From Rhodoferax sp. (GTDB lineage Bacteria > Pseudomonadota > Gammaproteobacteria > Burkholderiales > Burkholderiaceae_C), in the NCBI RefSeq assembly GCF_018780565.1, contig NZ_JADMJN010000006.1, positions 44,030 through 108,029 of the forward strand: 64,000 bases of DNA, written 5' to 3'. The first letter of the stretch is position 1, and the number at the start of each line of letters is the position of its first letter. Positions 1 through 8,606 of the stretch are shown here, piece after piece. The notes under the pieces were generated by a model that searched no databases, was not told the origin of the DNA, and saw only the letters and a program-made list of their open reading frames with translations. The position numbers were made by a program, and so were the translations under genes.

Positions 1-833
1 AAGGCGCCTACGATGACCGTCCGTCGCCGATGGCGCGCTTTGCCGAGGTGATGGCCGCGCACCAGGGCTACTTGCCGGATACGCCCCGGGCGGCCCAGTT
101 TTTTGGGGGCGCAGGTCGCGACTACATGAAGGAATACGGCATCCGGCCCGACACGTTTGGCCGTATCTCGGTCAAGGCCCGTCAGCACGCGGCACGCAAT
201 CCCCTGGCGGTGTTTCGCCAGACACTTACCCTGGACGAGGTCATGGCATCGCCCACGGTGTTTGATCCCTTGACCCGTTACCAGTGCTGCCCGCCCACCT
301 GCGGCGCGGCTGCCGCCATCGTGTGTTCAGCCGACTTTGCGCGCAAGCACAAGCTTGACATGCGCGTGGTCATAGCGGCCCAGGCCATGACCACCGATAC
401 CGCCAGCACTTTCGATACTGCAGACATGCGCAAGGTGGTGGGCTACGACATGAGTGCTGCCGCTGCTGCGCAGGTCTACGAGGCTGCTGCCATTGGCCCG
501 CAGGATCTGGATGTGGTGGAGATGCACGACTGCTTCACCGCCAACGAACTGATCACCTACGAAGCCCTGGGTCTGACACCGCCCGGCACCGCTGAAAAGT
601 TCATTGTGGAGGGCGACAACACCTATGGCGGGCGCATTGTGACCAATCCATCGGGCGGCCTGCTTTCCAAGGGGCATCCCCTGGGCGCCACCGGCTTGGC
701 GCAGTGCGCCGAATTGGTGTGGCAATTGCGGGGGCAGGCCGAGCAGCGCCAGGTAGAAGGCGCACGGCTGGCGCTGCAGCACAACCTGGGTCTGGGGGGC
801 GCTTGCGTGGTGACCCTGTACCAGGCAGTTTGA
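1..833 (+). CDS. Thiolase, SCP-x / lipid-transfer type (5'-truncated by window edge)
   Basis: The reading frame is open from base 3 back to the window edge, so the N-terminus is missing and only the C-terminal two thirds is seen. The remaining part carries the usual thiolase second-half motifs: an HDCFT motif, NPSGG followed by GHPLGATG with the active-site His, and a terminal GLGGACVV with the second active-site Cys. Family members cleave 3-oxoacyl-CoA to acetyl-CoA and a shortened acyl-CoA, the last step of beta-oxidation. The downstream MaoC pair begins 12 bp after the stop, so it is probably part of the same operon. Unlike the thiolase-fold protein at 8603-9781, the catalytic residues in the visible part are intact. 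The substrate is unknown. Confidence 0.85.
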   Translation, partial: GAYDDRPSPMARFAEVMAAHQGYLPDTPRAAQFFGGAGRDYMKEYGIRPDTFGRISVKARQHAARNPLAVFRQTLTLDEVMASPTVFDPLTRYQCCPPTCGAAAAIVCSADFARKHKLDMRVVIAAQAMTTDTASTFDTADMRKVVGYDMSAAAAAQVYEAAAIGPQDLDVVEMHDCFTANELITYEALGLTPPGTAEKFIVEGDNTYGGRIVTNPSGGLLSKGHPLGATGLAQCAELVWQLRGQAEQRQVEGARLALQHNLGLGGACVVTLYQAV

Positions 834-845
834 GGAGCCCACCCC

Positions 846-1298
846 ATGATTGACAAGCGTTTCATCGGCCACACGATGCCGGAGTTCAGCACCACCGTGG
901 AGGCAGGTCGCCTGCGCTTCTTCGCCAAGGCCATCGGACAGACCGACCCGATTTACAGCGATGAGGCTGCCGCACGGGCGGCTGGCCATCCGGGGCTGCC
1001 GGTGCCGCCCACTTTTTTGTTTTGTCTGGAGATGGAGTCACCCGACCCCGCGGCCATTCGCAATTTGCTGGGCATGGACTTTCGCACTCTTTTGCATGGC
1101 GAGCAGGGCTTCACCCACCATGCGATGGCCTACGCGGGCGATACGCTGACCTTCACACAGCGCATCAATGACATTTACGAGAAAAAGGGTGGTGCGCTGG
1201 AATTCGTCGAGCGCAAGACCAGCGTGGTCAACCAGCGGGAAGAGCTGGTGGCGGAGTTGCGCTGTGTGACCGTCATCCGTAACGTGAGGGCAGCATGA
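846..1298 (+). CDS. MaoC-like / FAS1-type dehydratase subunit (N-terminal-domain type)
   Basis: This 150-residue protein looks like a single hot-dog domain of the MaoC N-terminal (FAS1-like dehydratase) type, with a GLPVPPTFLF stretch near residue 57. It has no obvious Asp/His hydratase-2 dyad. Its stop codon overlaps the start of the next gene (ATGA), and that next gene is a MaoC domain that does carry the dyad. Such split pairs generally form heteromeric enoyl-CoA hydratases in which one half binds the acyl chain. A GGAG ribosome-binding site precedes the ATG. The inferred role is the non-catalytic half of an enoyl-CoA hydratase for a bulky or branched acyl-CoA. Confidence 0.8.
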   Translation: MIDKRFIGHTMPEFSTTVEAGRLRFFAKAIGQTDPIYSDEAAARAAGHPGLPVPPTFLFCLEMESPDPAAIRNLLGMDFRTLLHGEQGFTHHAMAYAGDTLTFTQRINDIYEKKGGALEFVERKTSVVNQREELVAELRCVTVIRNVRAA

Positions 1299-1723
1299 CC
1301 ATGGCTACGACACTGAAATTTGACAGCATTCAGGTGGGCGATAGCTTGCCCTCGTTTGAGACGCCCCCCATTTCGCGGCTGGCGCTGGCGTTGTACTGCG
1401 GCGCCTCGGGCGATCACAACCCGGTGCACGTTGACATCGATTTCGCCAAAGCCGCAGGGCTGCCCGATGTGTTTGCGCACGGCATGTTGTCCATGGCCTG
1501 GCTGGGCCGCGTGCTGACCAACTGGGCTCCACAGACCGCACTGCGGGACTACAGCGTGCGCTTTGCCGCCATCACCCAGGTGGGTGAGCGCATCACCTGT
1601 GCGGGCAAGGTCGTGGAAAAGCTGGAGCGACATGGCGAGCGCTGTGTCCGTGTGGCCTTGTCGACGGCCAACCAGGATGGCGTGGTGAAGCTGGCGGGCG
1701 AAGCCCTGATTGCGCTGGAATAA
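1295..1723 (+). CDS. MaoC-family enoyl-CoA hydratase, catalytic subunit
   Basis: A 142-residue hot-dog protein with the hydratase-2 signature GDHNPVH; Asp40 and His45 are the expected catalytic dyad. A VFAHGMLSMAW stretch follows, typical of R-specific enoyl-CoA hydratases. It overlaps the preceding FAS1-like gene by 4 bp, implying translational coupling and a 1:1 complex. A second in-frame ATG lies two codons downstream (1301). The reaction is expected to be addition of water to a trans-2-enoyl-CoA giving the (3R)-hydroxyacyl-CoA, feeding one of the neighbouring SDR dehydrogenases. Substrate not determinable from sequence. Confidence 0.85.
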   Translation: MTMATTLKFDSIQVGDSLPSFETPPISRLALALYCGASGDHNPVHVDIDFAKAAGLPDVFAHGMLSMAWLGRVLTNWAPQTALRDYSVRFAAITQVGERITCAGKVVEKLERHGERCVRVALSTANQDGVVKLAGEALIALE

Positions 1724-1744
1724 CTCTTTGAACAGGATTGACAA

Positions 1745-2572
1745 ATGAATCGAAAACTCGAACACAAGGTCGCGCTCATCTCCGGCTCCGGACGTGGCAT
1801 TGGACGGCAGATTGCGCTCAAGCTGGCCAGCGAGGGTGCGCGTGTGGTGATCAATGACCTGGACGCTGCACCGGCGCAGCAGACCGTGGCCGACATTCTG
1901 GCTGGCGGTGGTCAGGCTGTGGCCTGCATTGGCAGCGTCACCGACGCCGACTTTGGCACCCGCTTTGTGAAGCAGGCGCTGGACAGCTTTGGCGGCATTG
2001 ACATCATTGTCAATAACGCAGGCTACACCTGGGACAACGTGGTGCAGAAGATGAGCGACGAGCAGTGGGAAGCCATGCTGGCGGTGCACCTCACGGCGCC
2101 GTTTCGCATCCTGCGCGCGGCATCGGCCTTTATCCGCGATGCCGCCAAGAAAGAGGCTGATGCGGGCCAGACGGTGTTTCGCAAGGTGGTCAATATCTCT
2201 TCAACCTCGGGTGTTTACGGCAATGCGGGGCAGGCAAATTACGCGGCGGCCAAGGCCGGCATCAACGGCCTGACCAAGGCCATGGCGAAGGAATGGGGCC
2301 GCTACAAAGTCAATGTCAACAGCGTTGCCTTCGGCCTGATCATGACGCGCCTGACAGAAGCCGCGGCGGACGCCGACGCCAAAATCGATATTGCGGGTCA
2401 GCAGATCAAGGTGGGTGTCAATCCGCAGGTGCTCAAAAATGCCGAGGCACTGATTCCGCTGGGGCGCGGTGGCACGCCCGAAGAAGCGGCGGGTGCGGTT
2501 TACATGTTCTGCATCCCGGAGTCCAACTATGTCAGCGGACAAGTCCTTGTGTGTGGAGGCGGTCGTCCATGA
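1745..2572 (+). CDS. SDR-family NAD(P)-dependent oxidoreductase (hydroxyacyl-CoA dehydrogenase-like)
   Basis: This is a 275-residue classical short-chain dehydrogenase. It has the glycine-rich GSGRGIG cofactor motif near residue 14, the NNAG motif, a catalytic Ser in the NISSTSG segment, and Tyr166-x3-Lys170. Such enzymes oxidise 3-hydroxyacyl-CoA or reduce 3-oxoacyl thioesters; the operon context with a MaoC hydratase and a thiolase favours oxidation of a (3R)-hydroxyacyl-CoA. An AGGA site precedes the ATG. Its stop overlaps the start codon of the acyl-CoA dehydrogenase (ATGA). Confidence 0.85.
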   Translation: MNRKLEHKVALISGSGRGIGRQIALKLASEGARVVINDLDAAPAQQTVADILAGGGQAVACIGSVTDADFGTRFVKQALDSFGGIDIIVNNAGYTWDNVVQKMSDEQWEAMLAVHLTAPFRILRAASAFIRDAAKKEADAGQTVFRKVVNISSTSGVYGNAGQANYAAAKAGINGLTKAMAKEWGRYKVNVNSVAFGLIMTRLTEAAADADAKIDIAGQQIKVGVNPQVLKNAEALIPLGRGGTPEEAAGAVYMFCIPESNYVSGQVLVCGGGRP

Positions 2573-3723
2573 ACCAGCCCCAACGCCCCTGGATGGATGC
2601 TGACCTGGACATGCTGCGCGATACCGCGCGCAAGTTCTTCGAGCGCGAGTGCGTGCCACACCATGCCCGCTGGGCAGGGCAGGGCCATGCCGATCGCGAA
2701 ATCTGGACCAAGGCGGGGCAGGCCGGGCTGCTGTGCGCCAGCATTCCCGAGGCGTATGGCGGCGGCGGTGGCAGCTTTCTGCACGAGGCGGTCATCTGTG
2801 AAGAGCAGGCCGGCGCCATGGTGGGCGCATTCAGCAACAGCGTGCACAGTGGCATCGTGGCGCACTACCTGCTTGCCTACGGCACCGAGGCTCAGAAGCA
2901 GCGCTGGTTGCCGCGCATGGCACAAGGGGACCTGGTGGCCGCCATCGCCATGAGCGAGCCCGGCGCTGGCACCGACCTGCAGCGCATCAAGACCAGCGCC
3001 GCGCGTGAAGGTGAGGAGTTTGTGATCAATGGCTCCAAGACCTTCATCACCAACGGCCTGCATGCCAATCTGATTTGTGTGGCGGTCAAGACCAATGCGA
3101 CGGTCGGTGCCAAAGGCGTCTCGCTGGTGATGATCGAAACCGACGGTTTGCAGGGCTTTCGCCGGGGCCGTTTGCTTGACAAGCTGGGCCAGAAAACGCT
3201 GGATACCGTGGAACTGTTTTTTGATTCGATGCGTGTGCCGGTGGACAACCTGCTGGGGGGCGAAGAAGGCAAGGGGTTTGCCCAGCTGATGCAACAGCTT
3301 CCGCAGGAGCGGCTGCTGATCGCCGTGGGCGCCGTTGCGACCATGCACCGCGCCATTGAGGAAACCCGAACCTACGTGCGCCAGCGCGAGGTGTTCGGCA
3401 AGCCGTTGATGGCGATGCAGAACACCCGATTCAAGCTGGCTGAGTGCCATACCCAGGCCACTGTGGCACGCAGCTTTGTGGACGATTGCATTGCGCGGCT
3501 GCTTCGCGGCGAGCTGGACATACCGACCGCCGCGATGGCCAAGTGGTGGACGACCGACACCAACTGCCGCATCGTCGATGAGTGCCTGCAGCTGTTTGGC
3601 GGCTACGGCTACATGATGGAATACCCGATTGCACGCCTGTACGCCGATGTGCGCGTGAGCAAGATTTATGGCGGTGCCAACGAGGTGATGAAAGAAATCG
3701 TTGCCCGTGCCATGGATCGCTGA
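2569..3723 (+). CDS. Acyl-CoA dehydrogenase
   Basis: The start is placed at the ATG overlapping the SDR stop, giving 384 residues, the usual family length. A longer in-frame extension into the SDR gene is not credible. The protein shows the FAD-binding AMSEPGAGTDL loop, the TFITNG strand, the helical C-terminal domain with a QLFGGYGYM segment, and the terminal IYGGANEVMKE motif. It would introduce the alpha-beta double bond of an acyl-CoA, passing electrons to ETF. It sits between an SDR and an acyl-CoA ligase in the same operon. This is one of two acyl-CoA dehydrogenases in the cluster; they differ throughout and probably act on different intermediates. Confidence 0.9.
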   Translation: MNQPQRPWMDADLDMLRDTARKFFERECVPHHARWAGQGHADREIWTKAGQAGLLCASIPEAYGGGGGSFLHEAVICEEQAGAMVGAFSNSVHSGIVAHYLLAYGTEAQKQRWLPRMAQGDLVAAIAMSEPGAGTDLQRIKTSAAREGEEFVINGSKTFITNGLHANLICVAVKTNATVGAKGVSLVMIETDGLQGFRRGRLLDKLGQKTLDTVELFFDSMRVPVDNLLGGEEGKGFAQLMQQLPQERLLIAVGAVATMHRAIEETRTYVRQREVFGKPLMAMQNTRFKLAECHTQATVARSFVDDCIARLLRGELDIPTAAMAKWWTTDTNCRIVDECLQLFGGYGYMMEYPIARLYADVRVSKIYGGANEVMKEIVARAMDR

Positions 3724-3739
3724 GGCAGGGACACGACAC

Positions 3740-5422
3740 ATGCCAGTCCTTCACCATCGTTTCTGGCCCAAGGGCATCCCGCATGACGTTCGGGTGCCTG
3801 CGGTCACACTGACTCACTACCTGGAGGTGGCGGCGCAGCGTTACCCGGACAAGCCTGCGGTCCTGTATTGCGGCGCTGTGCTGAGCTATGCGGCCCTGAA
3901 GGCCCAGGTTGATGCCATGGCGGCCTATCTCCAGCAGCGCCTGGCCGTGCAGCGGGGCGACCGCGTGCTGCTGATGAGCCAGAACTGCCCGCAGTTCGTG
4001 ATTGCGTATTTTGCTGTTTTGCGGGCCGGTGCGGCTGTGGTGCCGGTCAACCCGATGAGCACCACCCCCGAGATTCGCTACTACCTGGCTGACAGCGGTG
4101 CCCGGGTGGCTTTTGTGGCGCAAGATCTTCTGGCGCAGGTCTTGCCCTGCACGGTGGCGAACCAGCCTGACGGTCTGGATGGCGTGGTGGTGCATGCCTA
4201 CAGTGACGGCCTGTCCGGGCAAAGTTCCGATGAGATACCCGATTGGGTGCGGCTTGCCCGCCAGCCCCTGCCCAGCAGCGTATGCCACGGGTTTGAAGAT
4301 GCCCTGGCACTGCGTCTGCAGCCTGGCGACGACATGGGCATGCCTGATGACCTGGCGGTGCTGCCTTACACCTCGGGCACGACGGGCCACCCCAAGGGCT
4401 GTGTGCATACCCATGCGACGGTATTGGCATCGAATGTCGCCTCGCAGGTCTGGAAAAATCTCAACGTTGATTCGGTTTTTCTCTGTGTGGCGCCGCTGTT
4501 CCATATGCTGGGCATGCAAAACGGCATGAATGTGCCCATCACGCTGGGCGCCACCACCGTGATGATGCCGCGCTGGAACCCGGTGCTTGCATTGCGTTTG
4601 CTGGAGCGCCACCGCGTCACGGCCTGGACCGCGCCCCCGGCCATGGTGATTGACCTGTTTGCCCAGCCCGAGGCGATGCAGCGTGACCTGTCCAGTCTGT
4701 GCCTGCTTTCCGGCGGTGGTGCGGCCATGCCCGAGGCCGTGGCCACCATGCTGTCGGAGCGCTTTGGCCTGGTCTACAACGAGGCCTATGGTTTGTCGGA
4801 AACGGCTGCTTTTTTGCATGCCAACCCGTTGGCGCGTGGCAAGCGTCAGTGCCTGGGGATGCCCACCCAGGGTGTGGACTCGCGCATTGTCGATCCGGTG
4901 ACGCTGCAGGAGTTGCCGCAGGGTGAAGTGGGCGAGCTGATTACCCATGGCCCACAGGTCATGAGCGGCTATTGGCGCAACGAAGAGGCCAATCGCAGCA
5001 CGTTCGTCGATATCGATGGCAAGCGCTATCTGCGCACAGGCGATCTGGCTTATGTGGATGAAGAGGGCTACTTCTTCATGCGCGACCGGCTCAAACGCAT
5101 GATCAATGCCTCCGGCTTCAAGGTCTGGCCGGCCGAGGTGGAAAGCGCCATGTATGAGCATCCTGCCATCCACGAAGCCTGCGTGATTGCCGTGGACGAT
5201 GCCCACCGGGGCGAGACGGTCAAGGCGCTGGTGGTTCTCAAGCCCGGCCAGCGTGGCCAGGTGTCCGAACAGGACATCATCGACTGGAGCCGCCAGCGTA
5301 TGGCGGTCTACAAGGCACCGCGCATCGTCGAGTTTCTGGACAGCTTGCCCAAGTCGGGCACGGGAAAAATTCTGTGGCGGGAGTTGCAGGAGGCGCAGCG
5401 TGCCGCCGTGGTGCCGGCCTGA
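3740..5422 (+). CDS. AMP-dependent acyl-CoA ligase (long/medium-chain fatty-acid-CoA ligase type)
   Basis: The 560-residue protein belongs to the ANL adenylating superfamily. The P-loop-like motif YTSGTTGHPKG begins at Tyr210, the YGLSETA motif follows, GDLAYVDEEGY marks the hinge region, and the C-terminal SGTGK motif supplies the catalytic Lys543. It activates a carboxylic acid with ATP and CoA, the entry step to the beta-oxidation enzymes around it. The ATG 17 bp after the dehydrogenase stop is chosen because it gives normal family length. One of three ligases in 16 kb; chain-length preference cannot be read from the sequence. Confidence 0.88.
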   Translation: MPVLHHRFWPKGIPHDVRVPAVTLTHYLEVAAQRYPDKPAVLYCGAVLSYAALKAQVDAMAAYLQQRLAVQRGDRVLLMSQNCPQFVIAYFAVLRAGAAVVPVNPMSTTPEIRYYLADSGARVAFVAQDLLAQVLPCTVANQPDGLDGVVVHAYSDGLSGQSSDEIPDWVRLARQPLPSSVCHGFEDALALRLQPGDDMGMPDDLAVLPYTSGTTGHPKGCVHTHATVLASNVASQVWKNLNVDSVFLCVAPLFHMLGMQNGMNVPITLGATTVMMPRWNPVLALRLLERHRVTAWTAPPAMVIDLFAQPEAMQRDLSSLCLLSGGGAAMPEAVATMLSERFGLVYNEAYGLSETAAFLHANPLARGKRQCLGMPTQGVDSRIVDPVTLQELPQGEVGELITHGPQVMSGYWRNEEANRSTFVDIDGKRYLRTGDLAYVDEEGYFFMRDRLKRMINASGFKVWPAEVESAMYEHPAIHEACVIAVDDAHRGETVKALVVLKPGQRGQVSEQDIIDWSRQRMAVYKAPRIVEFLDSLPKSGTGKILWRELQEAQRAAVVPA

Positions 5423-5464
5423 CGGCTTCAGAGTTTCGGGTGATCAGGATGCAAAGGGATTTTC

Positions 5465-6268
5465 ATGGAGATGAATGATTTCAAGGGCCAGGCCGTCTTC
5501 GTGGCAGGTGGCAGCAGTGGCATCAATCTGGGCATTGCCAAGGCATTTGCAGCCCGCGGTGCGAGTGTGGCCATCGTCAGCCGCTCATCCGAGCGGGTGG
5601 CCGGCGCCGTGGCCGAACTGCGCGCCTTGGCGCTGCCCGGGGCGCGCATCGAAGGTTACAGCGCCGACGTGCGCGATGCCGAGGCCATTGCTGCGGCGCT
5701 GGCCCAGGCCCATGCGGCGATAGGCGACTTCGATGTGCTGATTTCCGGCGCGGCCGGCAACTTTGTGGCACCTGCCCTGGGTATGTCGGCCAAGGGCTTT
5801 CGCACCGTGATCGACATCGATCTCAATGGCACCTTCCACGTGCTGCGCGGGGCGCATGAGTTCCTGCGAAAGCCCGGTGCCAGTGTGATCAGCATTTCCG
5901 CGCCGCAGGCCTACAACCCGACCATGTACCAGGCCCATGTGTGTGCCGCCAAAGCCGGGGTGGACATGCTCACCCGTGTGCTGGCCATGGAGTGGGGGCC
6001 GCAGGGCATTCGGGTCAACTCGATCGTGCCCGGGCCGATCGGTGACACGGAGGGTGTGCGGCGCCTGGCGCCCACGCCGGAGGCCCAGATGCGCATGGCC
6101 GCCACGGTGCCGCTGCGGCGCATGGGGACCACCCAGGAGATCGCCGATATGGCGCTGTTCCTGAGTTCGGGCCGTGCCCAGTTTGTCACCGGGGCCGTGA
6201 TCCCGGTTGACGGGGGCAGTTCGCTCCATGGCGGGCGTGATCTGGGTGCCGCAGTGGCCATGCAGTAG
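5465..6268 (+). CDS. SDR oxidoreductase, 2,4-dienoyl-CoA reductase-like
   Basis: This 267-residue SDR has an unusual cofactor motif (AGGSSGINLG) and lacks the normal Tyr-x3-Lys. The Lys is kept in the CAAKAG segment, but the Tyr position is Val. The segment IVPGPIGDTEG followed by RRLAP strongly resembles peroxisomal 2,4-dienoyl-CoA reductases (GPI-x-x-TEG), which also deviate at the Tyr. The likely role is NADPH-dependent removal of a conjugated diene during oxidation of an unsaturated acyl-CoA. An AAAGGGA site 5 bp upstream supports this ATG over the one two codons downstream. It lies 42 bp after the ligase and is followed by 172 bp with no gene. Confidence 0.75.
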   Translation: MEMNDFKGQAVFVAGGSSGINLGIAKAFAARGASVAIVSRSSERVAGAVAELRALALPGARIEGYSADVRDAEAIAAALAQAHAAIGDFDVLISGAAGNFVAPALGMSAKGFRTVIDIDLNGTFHVLRGAHEFLRKPGASVISISAPQAYNPTMYQAHVCAAKAGVDMLTRVLAMEWGPQGIRVNSIVPGPIGDTEGVRRLAPTPEAQMRMAATVPLRRMGTTQEIADMALFLSSGRAQFVTGAVIPVDGGSSLHGGRDLGAAVAMQ

Positions 6269-6440
6269 GGGCCAGGGATGGACTGCAGACGCAACCGACG
6301 CCACGTATTCGGATTTCCCGAAGCCCTGATTCTGAAATGAAAGATTGCGAACATGCCCGCCTGCCACGAAGATGCGAAGCCATGAGCAAGCGGGACTCTG
6401 GCGCAGCTGTGCCAGCCTGGATAAATTCAAGAAATGCACA

Positions 6441-7238
6441 ATGAACGACTTTAAAACGATTCGCTTTTCCATTCTGGATCAGGTTGGAACGCTGACGCTG
6501 GACAACCCGGCCAAACGCAATGCACTGGACCCTGCCATGCGGGAGGAAATCGCCCAGGTCGTGACGCATGTGCGGCGTGAGCGCGATATCCGTGCGCTGA
6601 TCATCACCGGTGCCAATGGTCATTTCTGTTCCGGCGGCGACCTGCGCAACATTGCCACCGTGGGCCTGGACAACCAGGGTTGGCGCAATCGTCTGCAGGA
6701 CCTGCACGGCTGGCTGCAGGAACTGCTGACGCTGGATCGCCCGGTCATTGCCGCGGTGGACGGTGCGGCTGCAGGGGCGGGCTTCAGTCTGGCCCTGTCG
6801 GCCGACTTTGTGCTGGCCACGCCGCGGGCGAGATTTTGCATGTCGTTCATGAAAGTGGGCCTGGTGCCGGACTGCGGCGCGTTTTATACCCTGCCACGCA
6901 TCGTGGGTGTGCAGCGCGCCAAGGAGCTGATGCTGTCAGCCCGCGATATCGAGGCGGCCGAGGCCCTGCAACTGGGATTGGCCATGGAGCTGCACGCGCC
7001 AGAAGACCTGTTGCCTCGGGCCCAGGCGATGGCGGCCAGCTTTGTCAATGCCTCACCCGTGGCGATCAGTCTGGTGAAGCGCACGCTGGCGGGCTGGGGT
7101 GGTGATTTGTCCACGATGCTGGAACTGGAGGCCAACGCACAGGCCCTGGCCATGGGTACGGCGGATCACCGCACGGCGGTGAGCCGTTTTGTCAACAAGG
7201 AGTCGGCCCTGTTCCAGTGGCCCGGCAAAGGCTCCTAG
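6441..7238 (+). CDS. Enoyl-CoA hydratase/isomerase family protein
   Basis: The ATG at 6441 gives 265 residues, normal for the crotonase family; a longer in-frame extension upstream lacks family similarity. The two oxyanion-hole segments are visible as FCSGGDL and GAAAGAGFSLA. The VGLVPDCGAFYTLPR segment has Asp-Cys in the position where true hydratases have a catalytic Glu nearby, and resembles PaaG-type ring or double-bond isomerases. So hydration or double-bond isomerisation of an enoyl-CoA are both possible. Together with the dienoyl-CoA reductase-like SDR upstream it could handle pre-existing double bonds of the substrate. Confidence 0.82.
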   Translation: MNDFKTIRFSILDQVGTLTLDNPAKRNALDPAMREEIAQVVTHVRRERDIRALIITGANGHFCSGGDLRNIATVGLDNQGWRNRLQDLHGWLQELLTLDRPVIAAVDGAAAGAGFSLALSADFVLATPRARFCMSFMKVGLVPDCGAFYTLPRIVGVQRAKELMLSARDIEAAEALQLGLAMELHAPEDLLPRAQAMAASFVNASPVAISLVKRTLAGWGGDLSTMLELEANAQALAMGTADHRTAVSRFVNKESALFQWPGKGS

Positions 7239-7269
7239 CCCTTAATTTCAATCAAAAGAGGAAAACCGA

Positions 7270-8193
7270 ATGAGCAACAACACGCGCATGGTCAACGGCA
7301 AGGTCGTGGTGGTTACCGGTGCCGGTGGCGGGATTGGCCGCGATATTGCGCTGGCCATGGCCAGCGAGGGCGCGAAAGTGGTGGTCAATGACATCGGCGC
7401 ATCGGTCTCGGGCGAGGGCAGCAACGCCGGCCCCGCGCAGGCCGTGGTCGATGAGATCAAGGCGCTGGGTGGTGAGGCTGTGGCCAACACCGACAGCGTG
7501 TCGGAGGCGGCCAGTGCCGGACGCATCATCCAGACGGCACTGGATACGTTTGGGCGTATCGACGTGGTGGTCAATAACGCGGGCATCCTGCGCGACCGAT
7601 TTTTTCACAAGATGAGCGTGGACGAGTGGGATGCTGTGATCAAGGTGCACCTGTACGGCGCCTTCCATGTCAGCCGCGCTGCTGCGCCCCATTTCAAGGA
7701 GCAGGGGTCGGGCAACTACATCCATATGACATCCACCTCGGGTCTGATCGGCAATTTTGGCCAGGCCAACTATGCGGCGGCCAAGCTGGGGGTGGCTGCG
7801 CTGTCCAAATCCATCGCGGTGGACATGGAGAAGTTCAATGTGCGTTCCAACTGCATCGCTCCCTTCGCCTGGAGCCGCATGATCGGCTCCATTCCCACCG
7901 ACACGCCTGAGGAGCAGGCCCGTGTGGACCGCATCAAGCAGATGACCCCGGCCAAGATCGCGCCTTTGGTCGTGTGCCTGGCCAGCGATGAATCCAGCTA
8001 CGCCAATGGCCAGATCTTTGCGGTACGCAACAACGAAATCTTTCTCATGAGCCAGCCGCGCCCGGTGCGCTCGGTGCATCGCAGCGAGGGCTGGACACCG
8101 GAGTCGGTGGCGAGCCATGCCTTGCCCGCATTGAAGGCCATGTTTTATCCATTGGACCGTTCGGGTGATGTGTTCACCTGGGACCCGATCTGA
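7270..8193 (+). CDS. SDR-family dehydrogenase, multifunctional-enzyme-2 (HSD17B4) type
   Basis: The 307-residue protein is longer than a classical SDR and resembles the (3R)-hydroxyacyl-CoA dehydrogenase domain of peroxisomal multifunctional enzyme 2. It shows TGAGGGIGRDIA near residue 16, an extended NDIGASVSGEG loop, NNAGILRD, the TSTSGL segment and a YAAAK catalytic Tyr-Lys pair. The C-terminal tail (about residues 255-307) contains a FYPLDRSG segment typical of this subgroup. A GAGGAAA ribosome-binding site lies just upstream. It begins a new tight group with the DUF35 and thiolase-fold genes. Expected reaction: oxidation of a (3R)-hydroxyacyl-CoA. Confidence 0.83.
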   Translation: MSNNTRMVNGKVVVVTGAGGGIGRDIALAMASEGAKVVVNDIGASVSGEGSNAGPAQAVVDEIKALGGEAVANTDSVSEAASAGRIIQTALDTFGRIDVVVNNAGILRDRFFHKMSVDEWDAVIKVHLYGAFHVSRAAAPHFKEQGSGNYIHMTSTSGLIGNFGQANYAAAKLGVAALSKSIAVDMEKFNVRSNCIAPFAWSRMIGSIPTDTPEEQARVDRIKQMTPAKIAPLVVCLASDESSYANGQIFAVRNNEIFLMSQPRPVRSVHRSEGWTPESVASHALPALKAMFYPLDRSGDVFTWDPI

Positions 8194-8210
8194 GGAAGGA
8201 GCAGAAAACC

Positions 8211-8606
8211 ATGACCGACACCCATGCAATCAGCGGCATACATGCCCGGCATCAGGCTGAACTGGATCGCGGCCGCTTTGTGATCCAGCGCTGTGGAGCG
8301 TGTCACCAGCACGTGTATTTTCCGCGCGAAATCTGTCCGCATTGTGGCAGTCAGAATCTTGCCTTTGTCGCGCCGCAGGGGCTGGGGACTGTGTATGCCG
8401 TGACCACGGTGCGTCGCAAAGCCGACGCGGGCGGCGATTACAACGTCTCGTTGATTGACCTGGACGAGGGTGTTCGCCTGATGAGCCGTGTCGACAACCT
8501 GGCTCCTGGCGAGGTGCAAATTGACCAGCGCGTGAAGGCGCGCGTGCAACTCATCGAAGGCCGTGGTGTGGTGATGTTTGATGCTGTGCAAGGAGGTGCT
8601 GCATGA
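8211..8606 (+). CDS. DUF35 Zn-ribbon / OB-fold acyl-CoA-associated protein
   Basis: A 131-residue protein with an N-terminal rubredoxin-like zinc ribbon (Cys28, Cys31, Cys42, Cys45) followed by an OB-fold, the DUF35 architecture. DUF35 proteins are obligate partners of thiolase-superfamily proteins; in steroid side-chain degradation the DUF35 part of ChsH2 binds the aldolase Ltp2. Here the stop codon overlaps the start of a thiolase-fold gene (ATGA), so the two are almost certainly co-translated partners. A GGAAGGAG site lies upstream. It probably helps dock the acyl-CoA substrate. It has no catalytic residues of its own that I can identify. Confidence 0.85.
   Translation: MTDTHAISGIHARHQAELDRGRFVIQRCGACHQHVYFPREICPHCGSQNLAFVAPQGLGTVYAVTTVRRKADAGGDYNVSLIDLDEGVRLMSRVDNLAPGEVQIDQRVKARVQLIEGRGVVMFDAVQGGAA

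Noticed and set aside
2293..2568. N-terminal extension of the acyl-CoA dehydrogenase into the SDR gene
   Set aside because: The extension has no dehydrogenase similarity and the ATG overlapping the SDR stop gives the normal length.
3431..5206. A 591-codon open frame antisense to the acyl-CoA ligase
   Set aside because: It is His/Gly/Ala/Gln-rich with no recognisable motif and lies wholly over well-supported genes on the other strand; such long antisense frames are common in GC-rich DNA.
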